38,811 nt of DNA from Lachnospiraceae bacterium (GTDB taxonomy: Bacteria; Bacillota; Clostridia; Lachnospirales; Lachnospiraceae): contig JAAWCJ010000023.1 of the NCBI GenBank assembly GCA_022793195.1, positions 1-38,811 on the forward strand, given 5' to 3'. Numbering within the stretch: the stretch's first letter is position 1; each line of letters opens with the position of its first letter. Positions 1 to 8,990 of this stretch are shown here, piece after piece. The notes under the pieces are model-generated. The model saw only the letters and a program-made list of their open reading frames with translations. It had not been told where the DNA came from and searched no databases. The translations under genes and the position numbers were made by a program.

Positions 1-78
1 AGTCCGATTATCGGCTTCCTGTTCAATTCTGATATGGTTAAGCCGTGAGAATTGGATAAAAATAATATCAAAAGAAAC

Positions 79-160
79 GGGGGAATTCCCGAGTGGCCAA
101 AGGGGGCAGACTGTAAATCTGTTAGCAGTGCTTTCGGTGGTTCGAATCCACCTTCCCCCA
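79..160 (+). tRNA. tRNA-Tyr (anticodon GTA)
   Basis: Class II tRNA of 82 nt. The acceptor arms GGGGGAA (79-85) and TTCCCCC (153-159) pair fully, with discriminator A160. The anticodon GTA lies at 113-115, followed by a long variable arm and a T-arm GGTGG-TTCGAAT-CCACC. No CCA is encoded. It is the first of three closely spaced tRNAs, probably one transcript. Bases 1-78 upstream hold no gene that I can recognise. Confidence 0.97.
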
Positions 161-186
161 CTCATACAACTTCATATTGATAATGT

Positions 187-261
<75 letters not shown>

Positions 262-278
262 TAGACACTTTGTGTCAC

Positions 279-351
<73 letters not shown>

Positions 352-361
352 TTTTTTTTTT
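352..361 (+). terminator. T-run ending the tRNA cluster
   Basis: Ten consecutive T directly follow the discriminator base of tRNA-Phe. The acceptor/T-arm of the tRNA could serve as the preceding hairpin, so this is the probable end of the tRNA transcript. Confidence 0.5.
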
Positions 362-398
362 GACTGGACAGAGCCGGATTTTTTAGAAAAAAGCATAT

Positions 399-1202
399 TT
401 ACCCAAGCATTACATCCAACAGCATCATCACGGCGAATCCGAGAACGATTCCCATGGTTGCGGTATAAGGCTGGGCTTTTTGATTCCTCTGACATTCTGG
501 TATTAGCTCATGGACAGCGACTAAGATCATGGCGCCGGCAGCAAAGGAAAGAGCAAAAGGCAGTATGGCTTCCACGTAGACCACAAGCAACGCGCCGATG
601 ACCCCGGCGACAGGTTCCACCAGGCCGGAAGCCTGCCCCAGGAAAAAGCTCTTTTTTCTGGAACAGCCTTCCCGTCTTAAGGGGATGGAAACGGCGGCGC
701 CTTCGGGAAAGTTCTGAAGGCCGATTCCGACAGCAATGACAACAGCGCCCATCAGGCTCTCTACGGTATGGCTGCCCTTTTGCAGGGCGCCGAAGGCAAC
801 GCCTACTGCCAGCCCTTCCGGTATGTTGTGGAGGGTAATGGAAAGGATTAACATAATAATCCGGTTTAGACGTTCATTGGGTTTCCCTTGTGTACTGTTG
901 GTTTTGTTCCTGTAAAAGGAAACAATTTTGTCTGAAATCCACATAAAGAGTGCACCGGAAAGGAATCCAATGGTGGCCACCAGATAGGCGGGCGGGCCGG
1001 CAGCAGCTTCTGCCCGCTCAATGGCTGGCTGGAGCAGGGACCAGAAGCTGGCGGCGATCATAACGCCGGAAGCAAAACCCAGCATCAGATTCAGTGCTTT
1101 TGGATTTGGGGACTTGAAAAAGACGACAGTTGCAGCGCCGAGAGCTGTTACGAACCATGTTCCCAGCGTTGCAATTAATGCCATAAGGACAATATTATTC
1201 AT
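399..1202 (-). CDS. ZIP family divalent metal transporter
   Basis: A 267-aa inner-membrane protein with about eight hydrophobic segments and the two ZIP signature helices, HNIPEGLAVGVAFG and QNFPEGAAVSIP. The paired His/Asn/Glu residues of these helices form the metal site in the family. It resembles the GufA/ZupT branch, which imports Zn2+ and other divalent ions. I chose the ATG at 1202 because AGGAGG lies 6 nt upstream; the frame stays open for 25 codons further but without a ribosome site. The EamA-type gene ends 84 bp upstream on the same strand, so read-through is possible. Metal specificity cannot be read from sequence. Confidence 0.9.
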   Translation of the reverse strand: MNNIVLMALIATLGTWFVTALGAATVVFFKSPNPKALNLMLGFASGVMIAASFWSLLQPAIERAEAAAGPPAYLVATIGFLSGALFMWISDKIVSFYRNKTNSTQGKPNERLNRIIMLILSITLHNIPEGLAVGVAFGALQKGSHTVESLMGAVVIAVGIGLQNFPEGAAVSIPLRREGCSRKKSFFLGQASGLVEPVAGVIGALLVVYVEAILPFALSFAAGAMILVAVHELIPECQRNQKAQPYTATMGIVLGFAVMMLLDVMLG

Positions 1203-1286
1203 CTTGCACCTCCTATTAGTCAATATATTTAGGAGGGCATGTATGGGTGAAAATTTAAAATGCGTCCACAGAGGCAACAGATATGC

Positions 1287-2171
1287 TTAATGGTTTTCAG
1301 AACGTGAGACAGGTTTACCAGGAGACAGGGATGAGATAGCGGATACTGCCAGTATTATGATGCCTCCTGTTATTTCCCGTACAGACGGTATTTCGGAAAG
1401 AAAGAAAGCAGCGAATAAAGTACCGTATACAGGTTCCATGCAGGAAATAATTCCGGCAGTCTGCACTTTTATATATTTTAGCCCACTGATGAATATGGTG
1501 TGGCCAATACCTGTAAAAATAATGCCTAAAAAAGCCAGCAGCATCAGATCTTTGGCGCTGGGAGAGACCGTTACGGTGAAAAGGCAGACAGGGAACAATA
1601 CGACGGCTGCGATGCCTTGTTCGTAACATGCGATTAAAGGAGCCGGGTAATCCTGTTCTGAGTAATACCTGTTAAACAGATTTAAGACCGCATAGAGTGC
1701 TCCTGCAATTACTCCGCAGACAGCGCCCCAGAAATAGTCGCCTCCGTCCAGGCCGGGAGTAACCAATATTATGCCAAACAGCGTAAAGGCAACCAGTATG
1801 AGACTGGAAGCTTTTATTTTTTCATGGAAAACAAGCGGTTCTAAGAAGGCCGCAAAAACAGGGAAGGTTGCTGAAGTCAAAAGCCCGATGGCAACCGTCG
1901 AAATCTGAATGGAATAATAAAAAACAGACCAATGTGCTGCCAGGATTATACCTGACAGCATCATCATAAATAGATGTTTTCCGGATTTTAAATGGAGGCT
2001 TCTTCTTGAAATAATATGAAAAAGAAGTAAAAACAGGCTGGAAAAGCCAACACGGCCGAAAGTAATGGCGATGGACGGCAAAGAAACCAGTTTTCCGAAT
2101 AAGCCTGCAGCCCCAAACATCAAGACAGCAAAATGTACATATAAGATTTTTAGGTTGGATTTTGTTTTCAT
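1287..2171 (-). CDS. EamA/DMT family permease
   Basis: A 294-aa, strongly hydrophobic protein with about ten predicted membrane spans arranged as two EamA repeats, which is the usual length for drug/metabolite transporter exporters. It starts 21 bp after kdgK on the same strand and is probably the last gene of a kdgA-kdgK-eamA transcript. It could move a sugar-acid metabolite or be unrelated to KDG; no residue fixes the substrate. The ribosome site upstream of the ATG is poor, which fits coupling to kdgK translation. Confidence 0.85.
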   Translation of the reverse strand: MKTKSNLKILYVHFAVLMFGAAGLFGKLVSLPSIAITFGRVGFSSLFLLLFHIISRRSLHLKSGKHLFMMMLSGIILAAHWSVFYYSIQISTVAIGLLTSATFPVFAAFLEPLVFHEKIKASSLILVAFTLFGIILVTPGLDGGDYFWGAVCGVIAGALYAVLNLFNRYYSEQDYPAPLIACYEQGIAAVVLFPVCLFTVTVSPSAKDLMLLAFLGIIFTGIGHTIFISGLKYIKVQTAGIISCMEPVYGTLFAAFFLSEIPSVREITGGIIILAVSAISSLSPGKPVSRSENH

Positions 2172-2192
2172 AAAATAAAAATTTAATAAGCT

Positions 2193-3218
2193 TTATCTTT
2201 GGACACGGCCTGAGCCGTTACCGTTTACCAGTGTCTGAATTTCTGAAACATTTACCATGTTGAGGTCGCCTTCGATGGAATGTTTCAGGCATGAAGCAGC
2301 TACGGCAAATTCTAAAGACTCCTGACAGGGTATGCCGGATAACTGAGAGTAGATCAAACCGGCACCAAAGCTGTCGCCGCCGCCGACGCGGTCTACGATG
2401 GTGACATGGTATTCCTTTGAAAAATAGGCGGACTTTCCATCAAACAGCATGGCGGCCCATTTATTTTCACTGGCGGAAATGGAGGTTCGCAGTGTAATGG
2501 CTACCGTTTTAAAACCGTAGGCTTCGGAAAGCTGTCTGGCAACGCTGATGTAACCATCGTGATTCAGCTTCCCTCCCTCTATATTGGTGTCTTCAGCTTC
2601 AATACCGAAGACATCTTTTGAGTCTTCTTCATTTGCAATGCAGACGTCTACATATTGGCACAGCCTGGACATTGTTTTTTTGGCTTCTTCTCTGGACCAG
2701 AGTTTTTTTCTGTAATTTAAGTCACAGGAAATGGTGATACCGCGTTTTTTTGCCGCTTTACACGCTTCCTCACAGATTTCCGCCACATTGCTTCCGAGGG
2801 CGGGAGTAATTCCTGTGAAATGGAACCAGCTGGCGCCGTCAAAGATATCGTCCCAATCAAAATCTTCTTTTCCAGCTGTCGCAATAGCAGAAGAGGCCCT
2901 GTCATAAATGACTTTGGAAGGCCTTTGGGATGCGCCTTTTTCTAAAAAATAAATACCAATCCGGTTTCCGCCGCGTACGATTTTAGAAGTATCTACGCCA
3001 AATCTTCTTAAAGTATTCACCGCTGCCTGTCCGATTTCATGCCGGGGAAGCTTTGTGACGAAAGCCACGTCAACCCCCAGATTTGCCAGGGAAACGGCAA
3101 CATTGGCCTCGCCCCCTCCGTAAGTGGCGCCGAAAGAATCGGCCTGTACAAAACGGTAGTAGCCCTCAGGCGCCAGCCGGAGCATAATTTCTCCGAATGT
3201 CACTACTTTTTTATTCAT
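2193..3218 (-). CDS. kdgK: 2-keto-3-deoxygluconate kinase (PfkB family)
   Basis: A 341-aa cytoplasmic sugar kinase. It has the N-terminal PfkB glycine motif (TYGGGEANVAVSLANLG, about residues 32-48) and the C-terminal anion-hole/catalytic motif VGGGDSFGAG near residue 280 with the catalytic Asp. The role is ATP-dependent phosphorylation of KDG to KDPG. This assignment rests on the gene following the KDPG aldolase by 9 bp; by sequence alone, another PfkB substrate such as fructose is possible. GAGG lies 8 nt before the ATG. Confidence 0.87.
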   Translation of the reverse strand: MNKKVVTFGEIMLRLAPEGYYRFVQADSFGATYGGGEANVAVSLANLGVDVAFVTKLPRHEIGQAAVNTLRRFGVDTSKIVRGGNRIGIYFLEKGASQRPSKVIYDRASSAIATAGKEDFDWDDIFDGASWFHFTGITPALGSNVAEICEEACKAAKKRGITISCDLNYRKKLWSREEAKKTMSRLCQYVDVCIANEEDSKDVFGIEAEDTNIEGGKLNHDGYISVARQLSEAYGFKTVAITLRTSISASENKWAAMLFDGKSAYFSKEYHVTIVDRVGGGDSFGAGLIYSQLSGIPCQESLEFAVAASCLKHSIEGDLNMVNVSEIQTLVNGNGSGRVQR

Positions 3219-3227
3219 ATTAAAACC

Positions 3228-4193
3228 TCACTGTTTCTTCATTAAATGGATTGCAAAGCCGGAAAAAGACTGAGCAAGATAAATCGCTTTTATGGAGCCG
3301 TCGGCATCTGTTTTCTTTGTTTCTTCATTAAATTCAAACCCCATTGATTGTAAATGGAACACTGCCCGTTCAACAGAATTTGTTTTTATGCCGATATGGC
3401 CCTTTTCTCCATGGGAGGGCTGTTTCATACATTCAACCATATTTCCTGCAAATATAGAGCTGTTTCCCGGCTTACAGGAAAGATGGAATAATTTGCAGAA
3501 CAGTTTGGCGGTTTTCATAGCTTCCTCTTCATCCACACAGTTGATACCAATATGGGCAAGTTCAAAAGAAAGCATTGTCCTGACGGCTTCTGCAGATAAC
3601 TCACGGATACTGTCAAAATTACCGGCTTTTACAAGCTCCGGTTTTACCATCCAGGAACCGCCGCAGGCAAGTACTTTTGGAAAGCTTAAATATTCGTTTA
3701 TATTTGATGCGTTAACGCCTCCGGTGGGAATATATTTCATATTGCCGTAAGGCCCCGAGACAGCTTTCAGGAACTTGATTCCTCCACATTCCCCGGCAGG
3801 AAAGAATTTAACACATGTGAGTCCAAAACCAATGGCAGTTTCGATTTCACTTGGCGTACTGACCCCTGGTATAATGAGAATCCCCTTTTTTATACAATAA
3901 GATACAACGGAGGGGTTGAGTCCTGGTGAGACAATGAATTTTGCACCGGCGTCGATTGCCAGATCCACTTGTTCACATGTCAGGACTGTCCCTGCGCCAA
4001 CAAGCATATCAGGCTGGTTTTCTGTAATCATCCGGATTGCATCCGGAGCCAGTTTTGTACGGAATGTAACTTCTGCAGCGGGAATTCCACCGTCATATAA
4101 TGCCTGCGAGAGGGGAAGGACCGTATTTAAGTCTTCTATTTTTATGACAGGGATAATTCCCACTGATGAAATGCGTTTTAAAAGGGTATCCAT
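3228..4193 (-). CDS. kdgA: KDPG/KHG aldolase with C-terminal VOC-like domain
   Basis: A 321-aa protein. Residues about 1-205 form a class I KDPG aldolase barrel, with AAEVTFRT carrying the catalytic Glu, then GAGTVLT, and VKFFPAGECGG carrying the Schiff-base Lys. It cleaves KDPG to pyruvate and glyceraldehyde 3-phosphate. Stand-alone KdgA is about 210 aa; here about 110 residues follow, beginning SFELAHIGINCVDEEEA and resembling a vicinal-oxygen-chelate (glyoxalase-like) fold. I chose the ATG at 4193, which has GGAG 6 nt upstream, over ATGs further out that lack a ribosome site. It heads the kdgA-kdgK-eamA operon and diverges from the IclR gene. Confidence 0.88.
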   Translation of the reverse strand: MDTLLKRISSVGIIPVIKIEDLNTVLPLSQALYDGGIPAAEVTFRTKLAPDAIRMITENQPDMLVGAGTVLTCEQVDLAIDAGAKFIVSPGLNPSVVSYCIKKGILIIPGVSTPSEIETAIGFGLTCVKFFPAGECGGIKFLKAVSGPYGNMKYIPTGGVNASNINEYLSFPKVLACGGSWMVKPELVKAGNFDSIRELSAEAVRTMLSFELAHIGINCVDEEEAMKTAKLFCKLFHLSCKPGNSSIFAGNMVECMKQPSHGEKGHIGIKTNSVERAVFHLQSMGFEFNEETKKTDADGSIKAIYLAQSFSGFAIHLMKKQ

Positions 4194-4251
4194 GTTATTC
4201 TCCATTTTTAAGTGGTACGTTGGTAGTGGCATGCCTGAAGCAGACAATGCC

Positions 4252-4281
4252 TTGATTTTTTTTAAGTTGTCGGTGTATAAT
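4252..4281 (+). promoter_or_regulatory. candidate sigma-A promoter for the IclR gene
   Basis: TTGATT (4252-4257), an 18-bp spacer and TATAAT (4276-4281) lie 65 bp before the IclR start in the 152-bp divergent gap with kdgA. The overlap with the kdgA control region would let one regulator act on both directions. Confidence 0.5.
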
Positions 4282-4345
4282 AGTAATAATATTTTTTTAG
4301 GGGTAAGAATTATATTTAAACTTTAATATAAGGAAGGATGTCCTT

Positions 4346-5137
4346 ATGAATCAGAAGGATGAATTATCCGTTGAAAAAGCAAACACCAATGTCCAGTCGG
4401 TAGAGCGCACCTTTCTTCTTTTGGAGCTTTTGGCTGAAAAAGGCGTTTCGGGCCTCAGTATTGCCTCGCTTGTACAGAAAAGCGGTCTACATAAAAGCAC
4501 GGTGCACAGGTTAATTTCAACCATGATGTCCATGGGATACGTCACGCAGGACGAAGAAAGCCGCCACTATATGCTTACCTTAAAAACCTTTGAAATAGGC
4601 TGCCGCATAGTAAATTCCCTGAGTCTTTTGTCCATTGCACGTCCGTATCTCAATTCATTGTCCCAGACCAGCGGCGAAGTGTCACATTTGGTTATCCCGG
4701 AAGGGGAATCTATCATTTATGCCTATAAAGCAGATTCCCACACCAATACATTCCGTATGTCATCCAGGGAAGGTGTGCGCGCCCCCATGTATTGTACCGG
4801 GGTCGGAAAAGCAATTTTATCTACCCTGGATGATCAGGAAATTCTCCAAATATGGAACCGCAGCAAAAGGAAGGACCGCACGTTTGAGGGCGGGAGCTTT
4901 TCCCAGCTGATGGACCAGATCAGGCAGGTGAGAATCCGCGGGTATGCTTTGGACAATGAGGAAAATGAACCTGGCGTCCGCTGTGTTGCGGCTCCCATTG
5001 TGAATCAGGAGAAGGCTGCCGTAGGAGCCATCAGTATTTCAGCGCCCGTCATGCGTATGGATAATCAAAAAATCCTGGAATATGCACAGCATATTAAGCA
5101 CGTGGCCCATAGTATTTCCGTACAGATGTCACATTAG
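4346..5137 (+). CDS. IclR family transcriptional regulator (KdgR-like)
   Basis: A 263-aa protein with an N-terminal winged helix (about residues 17-80; SIASLVQKSGLHKSTVHRL is the recognition region) and a C-terminal IclR effector-binding domain (about 90-260, with GVGKAILS and the conserved late Cys of GVRCVAAPI). It lies between the two minus-strand sugar-acid transcription units and diverges from kdgA, so it is likely the local repressor or activator responding to KDG or a related 2-keto acid. It starts at an ATG after AAGGAAGG. Its stop is 2 bp from the stop of the convergent SDR gene. Confidence 0.9.
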   Translation: MNQKDELSVEKANTNVQSVERTFLLLELLAEKGVSGLSIASLVQKSGLHKSTVHRLISTMMSMGYVTQDEESRHYMLTLKTFEIGCRIVNSLSLLSIARPYLNSLSQTSGEVSHLVIPEGESIIYAYKADSHTNTFRMSSREGVRAPMYCTGVGKAILSTLDDQEILQIWNRSKRKDRTFEGGSFSQLMDQIRQVRIRGYALDNEENEPGVRCVAAPIVNQEKAAVGAISISAPVMRMDNQKILEYAQHIKHVAHSISVQMSH

Positions 5138-5139
5138 TG

Positions 5140-5910
5140 TTATCTGCACCAGCCACCGTAAGAGATCCAGCCACCGTCCACATTAAAGCAGGTGCCGGTT
5201 ACATAATTGGCTTCATCGGAAGCCAGGTACAGTACGGCGTTTGCCACGTCTTCGATTTTTCCATATCTGTGTAAAGGCGTTCTTGCGATGATATCTTCAT
5301 CCGTATAGCCGCCGGAGCTTTGATCCGCTTCGTCCATATCTGTTTTTAACCATCCGGGCGCAACAGCTGTGACGCGGATACTATAATCAGCCCATTCTAC
5401 AGCCAGTACGTTTGTGAGAGCCAGAATGGCAGTTTTTGAACAGCTGTAAGCAACTCGTTTATAAGTATATACCTGGCTGAATACAGATGCAATGTTAATG
5501 ATGGAACTGCCGCCTGTCTCCTTCATGATTTTTCCTGCTTCCTGGCAGCAGAAAAGAGGGCCGCACAGGTTTGTATTCAAAACGGAGCGGAAATCTTCAG
5601 GGCTAAGCTCGAAAGAATCTATAATCTTATTGATACCGGCATTGTTGACTAAAACGTCGATGGTGCCGTATTTTTTATAAGTATATTCCATCATGGCAGC
5701 AACTTGTTTTTTATCTGTTACGTCGCAGGTATAGCCGTCTATTTTGTCAAAGCCTTTTGCCTTCCAGTCAGAAACGGCACGGTCAACACTTTCCTGTTTT
5801 CGGGAGTTTGTGACGACAATAGCGCCTTCCTTTAAAAAACGTTCCACGATAGAAGCTCCAATCCCTTTACAGGAACCTGTTACCACGCATACTTTTCCTT
5901 TTAATCTCAT
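5140..5910 (-). CDS. SDR family NAD(P)-dependent oxidoreductase, sugar-acid type
   Basis: A 256-aa classical short-chain dehydrogenase. It has the cofactor motif TGSCKGIG, the structural motif NNAG, the catalytic YSCSK (YxxxK) with an upstream Ser (IINIAS) and a C-terminal VDGGW. Its location suggests a gluconate 5-dehydrogenase or KduD-like enzyme feeding the KDG route. I took the ATG at 5910, with AGGAGG 7 nt upstream, rather than a TTG two codons earlier. It follows the aminotransferase gene by 26 bp on the same strand and is probably co-transcribed with it. Confidence 0.85.
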   Translation of the reverse strand: MRLKGKVCVVTGSCKGIGASIVERFLKEGAIVVTNSRKQESVDRAVSDWKAKGFDKIDGYTCDVTDKKQVAAMMEYTYKKYGTIDVLVNNAGINKIIDSFELSPEDFRSVLNTNLCGPLFCCQEAGKIMKETGGSSIINIASVFSQVYTYKRVAYSCSKTAILALTNVLAVEWADYSIRVTAVAPGWLKTDMDEADQSSGGYTDEDIIARTPLHRYGKIEDVANAVLYLASDEANYVTGTCFNVDGGWISYGGWCR

Positions 5911-5936
5911 AATCAATCCTCCTGTTTTTTATACTT

Positions 5937-7094
5937 TTATAAGTCTGTCATAAACTGACGGATTCTTAGAAGTCCTTCTTTAATGTTCTCAATGGAAGTG
6001 GCGTAAGAAAGGCGGATAAAGCCTTCCCCGGCCGTACCGAAACCGGTTCCGGGAACAGTGATGACGCCGGCATCCTTCAAAAGTTTCATGGAAAATTCCT
6101 CTGAGGTGAGTCCTGTCTTTTTGATATTGGGAAACGCATAGAAAGCTCCCTTGGGCATAATACACGAAAGGCCGTCTATGCTGTTCAATCCGTCCACCAA
6201 AACCAAACGGCGTTCCTTATAGACGGAAAGCATATTCCGCACGGAATCTTGTGAACAGTTCAAGGCTTCCACTGCCGCATACTGTGCCGCCGTATTGACG
6301 CAGGCAGCTACGTTTTCCTGGAATTTTACCATGGTTCCGATAATGGGCGCGCCCGAAAGGGCCATACCCACACGCCATCCCGTCATGGCGAAGGTCTTGG
6401 AAAAGCTGTCTATGATAACAGTCCTTTCCTTCATACCGGGCATGGAAGCGATACTGACGAAAGTGTCGTCATCGTAGATTAAATGGCGGTATACTTCATC
6501 AGAAATCACGTAAATATCTTTTTCACAGCATATTTTGGCAATCTTTTCCAGCCTGTCATATCCGGCTACTCCCCCTGTGGGATTGGAGGGGGAAGTCAGA
6601 ATCAGAAGCTTTGTCTTATGGTTTATGGCATGTTCTAAATCCTCCGGCCGGATGATGAATCCTTCTTCTTCATATACGTCTACAGGTACAGGAATGGCGC
6701 CGCACATCAAAATCTGCCCGTAGTAATTGGTCCAGTAAGGATTGCTGATGATGACTTCATCGCCCGGATTTAACAGTGTAATCAAAGAAAGGTACAAGGC
6801 TTCCATACCTCCGGCTGTGACAATAATCTCTGTTTCAGGATCATAGTCCAGATTTAAAGTATGCCTGTCCCTGCTGATGGCTTCCCGGAGTGGAGCGATG
6901 CCGCTGTTGGGCGTGTAATGGGTTTCCCCCCTGGAAAGAGCTGCTTTTCCCGCCTCAATAATATTGGGAGGAGTACAGAAATCCGGTTCACCGATGGCGA
7001 AACTGATGGGATTCTCTATGGTAGAAGCCAAAGCGAACATTTTGCGAATGGTGGAGCGGGGAACTTTACTGCTTATTTCAGATAGATTTTTCAT
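5937..7094 (-). CDS. class I/II PLP-dependent aminotransferase
   Basis: A 385-aa fold-type I aminotransferase. Visible motifs are AIGEPDF, the substrate-side TPNSGIAPLREAI, SPSNPTGGV, the SDEVYRHLIYDD cofactor-ring Asp/Tyr, the PLP lysine in SFSKTFAMTGWRVG (about K233) and the carboxylate-binding Arg in FIRLSYA. The family transaminates aspartate, aromatic or other amino acids with 2-oxoglutarate. The substrate is open; the placement beside sugar-acid genes is notable. It starts at an ATG with AAGGAG upstream. Confidence 0.88.
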   Translation of the reverse strand: MKNLSEISSKVPRSTIRKMFALASTIENPISFAIGEPDFCTPPNIIEAGKAALSRGETHYTPNSGIAPLREAISRDRHTLNLDYDPETEIIVTAGGMEALYLSLITLLNPGDEVIISNPYWTNYYGQILMCGAIPVPVDVYEEEGFIIRPEDLEHAINHKTKLLILTSPSNPTGGVAGYDRLEKIAKICCEKDIYVISDEVYRHLIYDDDTFVSIASMPGMKERTVIIDSFSKTFAMTGWRVGMALSGAPIIGTMVKFQENVAACVNTAAQYAAVEALNCSQDSVRNMLSVYKERRLVLVDGLNSIDGLSCIMPKGAFYAFPNIKKTGLTSEEFSMKLLKDAGVITVPGTGFGTAGEGFIRLSYATSIENIKEGLLRIRQFMTDL

Positions 7095-7143
7095 ATAAAA
7101 ATCTCCTTTGTACTAAAAATTCAAAAATTACAAGATTAAGACA

Positions 7144-7172
7144 AGACTAACAAAGTGAAAATCCTTTGTCAA
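7144..7172 (-). promoter_or_regulatory. candidate promoter for the aminotransferase-SDR operon
   Basis: On the minus strand, TTGACA (complement of 7167-7172), a 17-bp spacer and TAGTCT (complement of 7144-7149) lie about 50 bp before the aminotransferase start. The spacer holds a dyad, CAAAG-N8-CTTTG (7151-7168), which could be an operator. The remainder of the AT-rich 388-bp gap 7095-7482 shows no gene. Confidence 0.5.
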
Positions 7173-7372
7173 CATCATATTTTTTGAAGATTTCAAAATA
7201 AAAGAAAATTTGATGAAGTTATTGCAATATAATCCTTTCATCATTGATATTTTGAAACACAGTTCCGTAATATGAAACGAATAGACTTTATAGTGAGACA
7301 AATAGTAGGATTTCGCGGTTTTTTGACAATATATCACAAAGTTTTTGGGGGAAAATTAAGCAGTTTTTAAAA

Positions 7373-7402
7373 TTGAAAAGATAATTTGATTTCCGGTACA
7401 AT
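7373..7402 (+). promoter_or_regulatory. candidate promoter for the ABC importer operon
   Basis: TTGAAA (7373-7378), an 18-bp spacer and TACAAT (7397-7402) lie 80 bp before the ATPase ATG. The promoter still looks intact although the first two genes are broken. Confidence 0.45.
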
Positions 7403-7482
7403 AATATAAGCAATTCTATGGAGATAAAACCTTTGTCAGGAACCGGAGAATTGTGAAATATGTTGGAAGGAGGGTGCCTGTC

Positions 7483-8990
7483 ATGGATTCCGTTAATATT
7501 TTAGAAGTGAAAAATATTAAAAAGTCCTTTTCCGGGGTATGTGTTCTGAAGGACATTAATATTTCATTTCGATAGGGAGAGTGCCATGCGCTTTGTGGAG
7601 AGAATGGGGCAGGGAAATCCACCCTGATGAAGATTATTGCAGGAGCGTATACACGGGATGAAGGATCGATTTTATTAAATGGTGTTCCCGTAAATGTCCA
7701 TTCCACTTTGGAAGCGCAGCAAATAGGAATCAGTATTATTTATCAGGAGCTTTCCTTAATTCCCATGTTATCTGCAGGTGAGAATGTGTTTCTTGGGAGG
7801 CTTCCGAAGAAAAAAACAGACTTGTAAACTGGAAAGAAGTACATAAAAGGGCAAGCCAGTATTTTAAACAGTTGAATTTGGATATTGATTCCCGGGTAAA
7901 GGCCAGGACCTTAAGTGTTGCGCAGCAGCAGTTGGTGGAAATATCCAGGGCTCTCTCTGTCAATTCAAAGGTCGTGATAATGGATGAGCCCACCAGCTCC
8001 TTAAGCCAGAAGGAAACGGACATTTTATTTGATATTATCCGGGATTTTAAAAAGAAGGGAATAACGGTTATCTATATTTCCCACAAATTAGATGAAATAT
8101 TTGAAATCTGCGACAGGGTAACGGTTTTAAAGGATGGCGTGATGACCGGTACTAAAAATGTCACAGAGACCACAAAAGAAGAGGTAATCAGCCTCATGGT
8201 AGGCCGTGAGTTAAGCCAGTATTATCCAAAACGGGATTATATTTCAAATGATGAAGTGGTTTTTGAAGCTCAGAATTTGTGTGCCGGGCGTCTGGTAAAC
8301 GATGTGAGTTTTCAGGTTCATCGCGGTGAAATATTAGGATTCGCGGGACTTGTGGGCGCGGGAAGGACAGAAACGGTGAGGGCCATTTTCGGCGCGGACA
8401 AGCTGACCTCCGGAAAGATGTATGTATGCGGAAAAGAAGTCAAAAACGGAAGTACAAAAAAAGCCATTAAAAACGGGATTGCCCTGGCGACAGAGGACAG
8501 AAGAAGTGAGGGGCTCATCATGACGTTATCTGTCCGTGAAAATACGACAATGGCCAACTACAAAAGTTTCAGTAATGGGCTGGCCGTTATCAACCACAGG
8601 AAAGAGAAAGAGATTACACTTGATTATGTCGAGAAGATGAATACAAAGACAACCGGGACAGAACAGAGGGTCATCAATCTTTCAGGAGGAAATCAGCAGA
8701 AGGTGGTGATTTCCAAATGGCTGAATACAGGAGCAAAGCTTTTCATCTTTGATGAACCGACCAGAGGGGTTGACGTTGGCGCAAAGGCTGAAATCTATCA
8801 GCATATTGTCGATCTGGCAGACGAAGGCCATGGAATCATTATTATATCCTCAGAACTGCCGGAGGTGCTGGGGATCAGTGATAGAATCGCAGTCATGCAC
8901 GATGGGAAGATCACAGGATTTTTGGGTCGGGAAGAGGCAAGCGAAGATAAGGTAATGAGGCTTGCGCTATTGGGAGGAGAAGCGGGATGA
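7483..8990 (+). pseudogene. ABC sugar importer ATPase (RbsA-like), broken
   Basis: Summed over frames this encodes a normal tandem-ATPase protein of about 500 aa: Walker [29 protein letters not shown], Walker B VVIMDEPTSSLS, then a second domain with LSGGNQQKVVISKW and IFDEPTRGVDVG. Two lesions break it. Codon 31 is an in-frame TAG at 7573-7575, just before Walker A (SFR*GECHAL). A one-base loss in an A7 run (7810-7816) shifts the frame after FLGRLPKK, with the rest resuming as NRLVNWKEV. The start ATG has GGAGG upstream. The part after the shift (from 7872) is a clean frame, but a product from there lacks the first nucleotide-binding P-loop. Sequencing error in the homopolymer cannot be excluded, but the TAG is not a homopolymer site. 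Confidence 0.88.

Noticed and set aside
5140..7094. SDR and aminotransferase as part of the fatty-acid system
   Set aside because: The SDR resembles FabG in fold, but it lies far from the fab operon and within the sugar-acid cluster; fabG is clearly at 29968.
7095..7482. A small RNA or hidden gene in the 388-bp gap
   Set aside because: The gap is very AT-rich. Only divergent promoter-like sites are visible, with no strong hairpin plus T-run and no supported frame.
7573..7575. TAG inside the ATPase gene as a recoded amino acid
   Set aside because: TAG ends other genes in the window normally (IclR at 5135-5137, fabH and accDA), and the same gene carries a second lesion, so a nonsense mutation is simpler.
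7810..7816. A7 run as a programmed -1 frameshift site in the ATPase
   Set aside because: The shift direction would fit slippage on tandem AAA codons, but the gene already has an upstream nonsense codon, and RbsA-type ATPases are not known to use frameshifting.
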